DNA of 64,000 nt from Diploptera punctata. Its lineage: Eukaryota > Arthropoda > Insecta > Blattodea > Blaberidae. Location of the stretch: positions 90,367-154,366 of the forward strand of contig JASPKZ010010236.1 in NCBI GenBank assembly GCA_030220185.1, given 5' to 3'. The notes under the pieces are model-generated. The model was not told the origin of the DNA. It searched no databases and saw nothing but the letters and a program-made list of their open reading frames with translations. How positions within the stretch are numbered: the first letter of the stretch is position 1; the number at the start of each line of letters is the position of its first letter. Below, in pieces: positions 62,361 to 64,000 of the stretch. A program made the position numbers and the translations under genes.

Positions 62361-62965
62361 TATTTCCGGACATCTGATATTTAAAATACGCCTCAGACAT
62401 CTCTTTACAAAGGTATATAGATACATAAATATCCAAATAAAATACTGTATTAAGTAACTTTGATTCAAACAACGAACTGAAATGAATTTTTATCTCATAA
62501 ATCTGAAATAGGTCAGTGGTAGTCGTTCGCTTGGATTTCTTCTACCCTTCGCGGAAACAATCAAAGAGTGAAAACTAAATGACCGCCGTTTTAACCATGA
62601 TGGATAGACATCTGTAAAATAAGCGTAGAATATACAATTGCCTTAACAAAAGCTGTAACTTTCTTTACGAATGAATACTATAGCTCTCATCTAGACTACA
62701 AATAGCCTCTCTAAGAGTGCGTCGAATTACAATTCCCATAATCAGGCCAGCAAAGAAAAGCTCTTAGCCTACTCTATGAATAATTCATTTCTTCTACTGT
62801 TGTCCATGTGCTCGAATGTTTTAAGTGATCATCTAGTTGGCATTAGAATCTAGGAATATACCGTCCACCTTTGATCTGAAGTTCACTAGTTTGCTCCCTG
62901 CCAAGGTCAATATAATTTCGGGGGAGAAAACCAAAGTAAAAGGCTTTCTTCGAAGACATCGGTGC
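62361..62965. other. Spacer
   Basis: Mixed composition. Overlapping frames at 62833-63112 on both strands cross the (TA)n tract and are not credible. Confidence 0.35.

Positions 62966-62969
<4 letters not shown>

Positions 62970-63000
<31 letters not shown>
62970..63000. repeat. (TA)n microsatellite
   Basis: Pure TA run of about 14 units. Confidence 0.93.
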
Positions 63001-63002
<2 letters not shown>

Positions 63003-63107
63003 TATGTCCGTTCATCATCACGTGCGAAAGATGTGCTCCCTTGCCGGAGTTATTTAACCAAGCTAATTTATTTACTATTCTTTCTCTACAGGGTGACAAC
63101 AGTTCCA

Positions 63108-63286
63108 TTTAATGGAGATCTTGAAGAAGATTTCCTGGCTGTTGGCCGTGGTCTTGAGGCTTGAAGTTTCCCGACGTTCAGAGACAATCCTTGAGGATGC
63201 AGGACGCAGTCTCTGGCGAAACGTCGGGGAACTTCAAACCTCAAGAATACGGCCAGCAGCCCGGAAATCATATTCAAGATCTTCAT
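63108..63286. repeat. Foldback palindrome FB4
   Basis: Arms of about 75 bp: GAGATCTTGAAGAAGATTTC, CTGGCTGTTGGCCGTG, CTTGAGGCTTGAAGTTTCCC, GACGTT pairs with AACGTCGGGGAACTTC, AAACCTCAAGAATACGGCC, AGCAGCCCGGAAATC, ATATTCAAGATCTTC. The loop GACAATCCTTGAGGATGC has its own small stem, flanked by CAGAGA/TCTCTGG. Similar proteins appear on both strands only because of the symmetry. Confidence 0.88.
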
Positions 63287-63714
63287 ACCAACTCCGGCCG
63301 TGAAAGGCTGTCAGTTTTATTTAACTTTTCAGAATAATTTCTATCAATTGTTTCTTGTAGTTGTTATATATAATTTCAAATATTGGAATATTGAATAGGG
63401 CCAATAATATATTTACGTCGAAAGACGCCATTATGGTGTTTTTATCGAGTTTTTAATTTCGGATATAGTTAGCTAGATCTTATCAGTTCCTTATCGTGTA
63501 GTAGTTTCATAATGTTACTTTAAGTTTAATAACGAAATTTGCTCCTAGAATGACGGAATACCATCATAGATATTCTTACAAAATCTAGAAGATAATTTCG
63601 AAGAAATTAAAATAAAATTACCAATGAGATATGTCGATGACTTATTAATTAAATAGAAGAAGAAATGTTTGACGAATTAAACCAAATAAGCCTACATAGT
63701 TAAATACAATTTAC
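63287..63714. other. AT-rich spacer
   Basis: Nothing recognised. Confidence 0.35.
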
Positions 63715-63727
63715 CGAAGAAAATTAA

Positions 63728-63865
63728 ATTTTTTCTTCTCTTCTTCTTCTCTTCTTCTTCTTCTTCTTCTTCTTCTTGTATCTTGTAAGCCCATGTTTCC
63801 CTTAACAGAGATTTAGGCGCTCTCTCCCCCTACAGGGAAGAATTTTAACCATACTAATTTAGTTG
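63728..63865 (-). mobile_element. SINE-2 tail part
   Basis: (TTC)n at 63732-63776, then TTGTAAGCCCATGTTTCCC, AGAGATTTAGGCGCTCTC, ACTAATTTAGTTG. It is interrupted at 63866 by a plus-strand SINE-2 head. Tail repeat here is CTT-type on the plus strand, unlike the ATTGT-type tail at 39.1 kb. Confidence 0.85.
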
Positions 63866-64000
63866 TCGGCCGCGGTGGACTAGTGGTATGCTCCTTGCCT
63901 CTGGTCCCGAGGGTCGCGGGTTCAAACCCGGCCGGGGTCGATGGATTTTTAGGACGAAAAAATCCAAGGAGCAAGTCATCCGGGAGGGACTTTAAGCCGT
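63866..64000 (+). mobile_element. SINE-2 head, cut by window end
   Basis: A box TGGACTAGTGG (63876-63886), B box GGTTCAAACCC (63919-63929), GGCCGGGGTCGATGG, GATTTTTAGGACG, AAATCCAAGGAGC. Inserted within the AATTTAGTT segment of the minus-strand SINE-2. The rest lies outside the window. Confidence 0.93.

Noticed and set aside
62833..63303. Mirror-image proteins of 91 and 63-66 codons on opposite strands
   Set aside because: Symmetry of the (TA)n tract and of foldback FB4 produces similar frames on both strands.

Overview
The window looks like AT-rich, gene-poor insect DNA. The organism is most likely a cockroach or termite relative (Blattodea). That is an inference: one LINE family (called LINE-B here) ends in a protein tail with the motifs WENNIN and WRAY, which I associate with predicted proteins from cockroach genomes. 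The many tRNA-derived SINEs and trinucleotide tracts also fit a large insect genome. I found no intact host protein gene, no rRNA gene and no functional tRNA gene. Almost every longer open frame is a 5'-truncated retrotransposon reverse-transcriptase (RT) C-terminus, the reverse side of a SINE, or a translated (TAA)n, (CA)n or (TA)n tract.

The contents are a layered set of transposable elements. There are several groups of non-LTR (LINE) fragments. LINE-A has a 3' end with GAACAGGCC..GGCTTAATCC followed by (GAT)n or (GAA)n. LINE-B has a 3' end near CAGTGAGT and no poly(A). RTE-like C, D and E types and one RT-domain piece at 43.8-45.2 kb are also present. A separate LINE 3' terminus, a short hairpin followed by (TTA)n, occurs seven times and explains many of the TAA microsatellites. 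At least seven SINE families (SINE-1 to SINE-7, local names) carry RNA polymerase III A and B boxes in their heads. DNA transposons include a pogo/Tigger-like relic (12.77-13.95 kb), a Tc1/mariner-type element with paired ends and TA flanks (17.53-18.34 kb), a hAT-type palindromic MITE dimer (27.53-28.16 kb) and a MITE family with CAAGGGAACTGTC ends. Five large foldback palindromes are also present, the longest with arms of about 371 bp at 47.3-48.15 kb.

Layout: 0-9 kb holds LINE-A, LINE-B, SINE and MITE fragments and a 1.4-kb inverted-repeat element enclosing a GC-rich segment. 9-21.5 kb holds two copies of repeat X, foldbacks, the Tigger and mariner relics, a 163-bp tandem array and a tRNA-Tyr-like pseudogene. 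22-31 kb holds LINE-B copies in both strands, the hAT dimer inside a SINE, and RTE fragments. 31-38 kb is mostly AT-rich, with SINEs and TAA arrays and one possible non-coding first exon at 34.7 kb. 38-50 kb contains the giant foldback family and a chimaeric RT region. 50-64 kb is another LINE/SINE mosaic, ending in a SINE inserted into a SINE of the same family.

Many insertions can be read with target-site duplications (TSDs), so relative ages can be ordered. All family names are local, and assignments to known repeat families need a library search.
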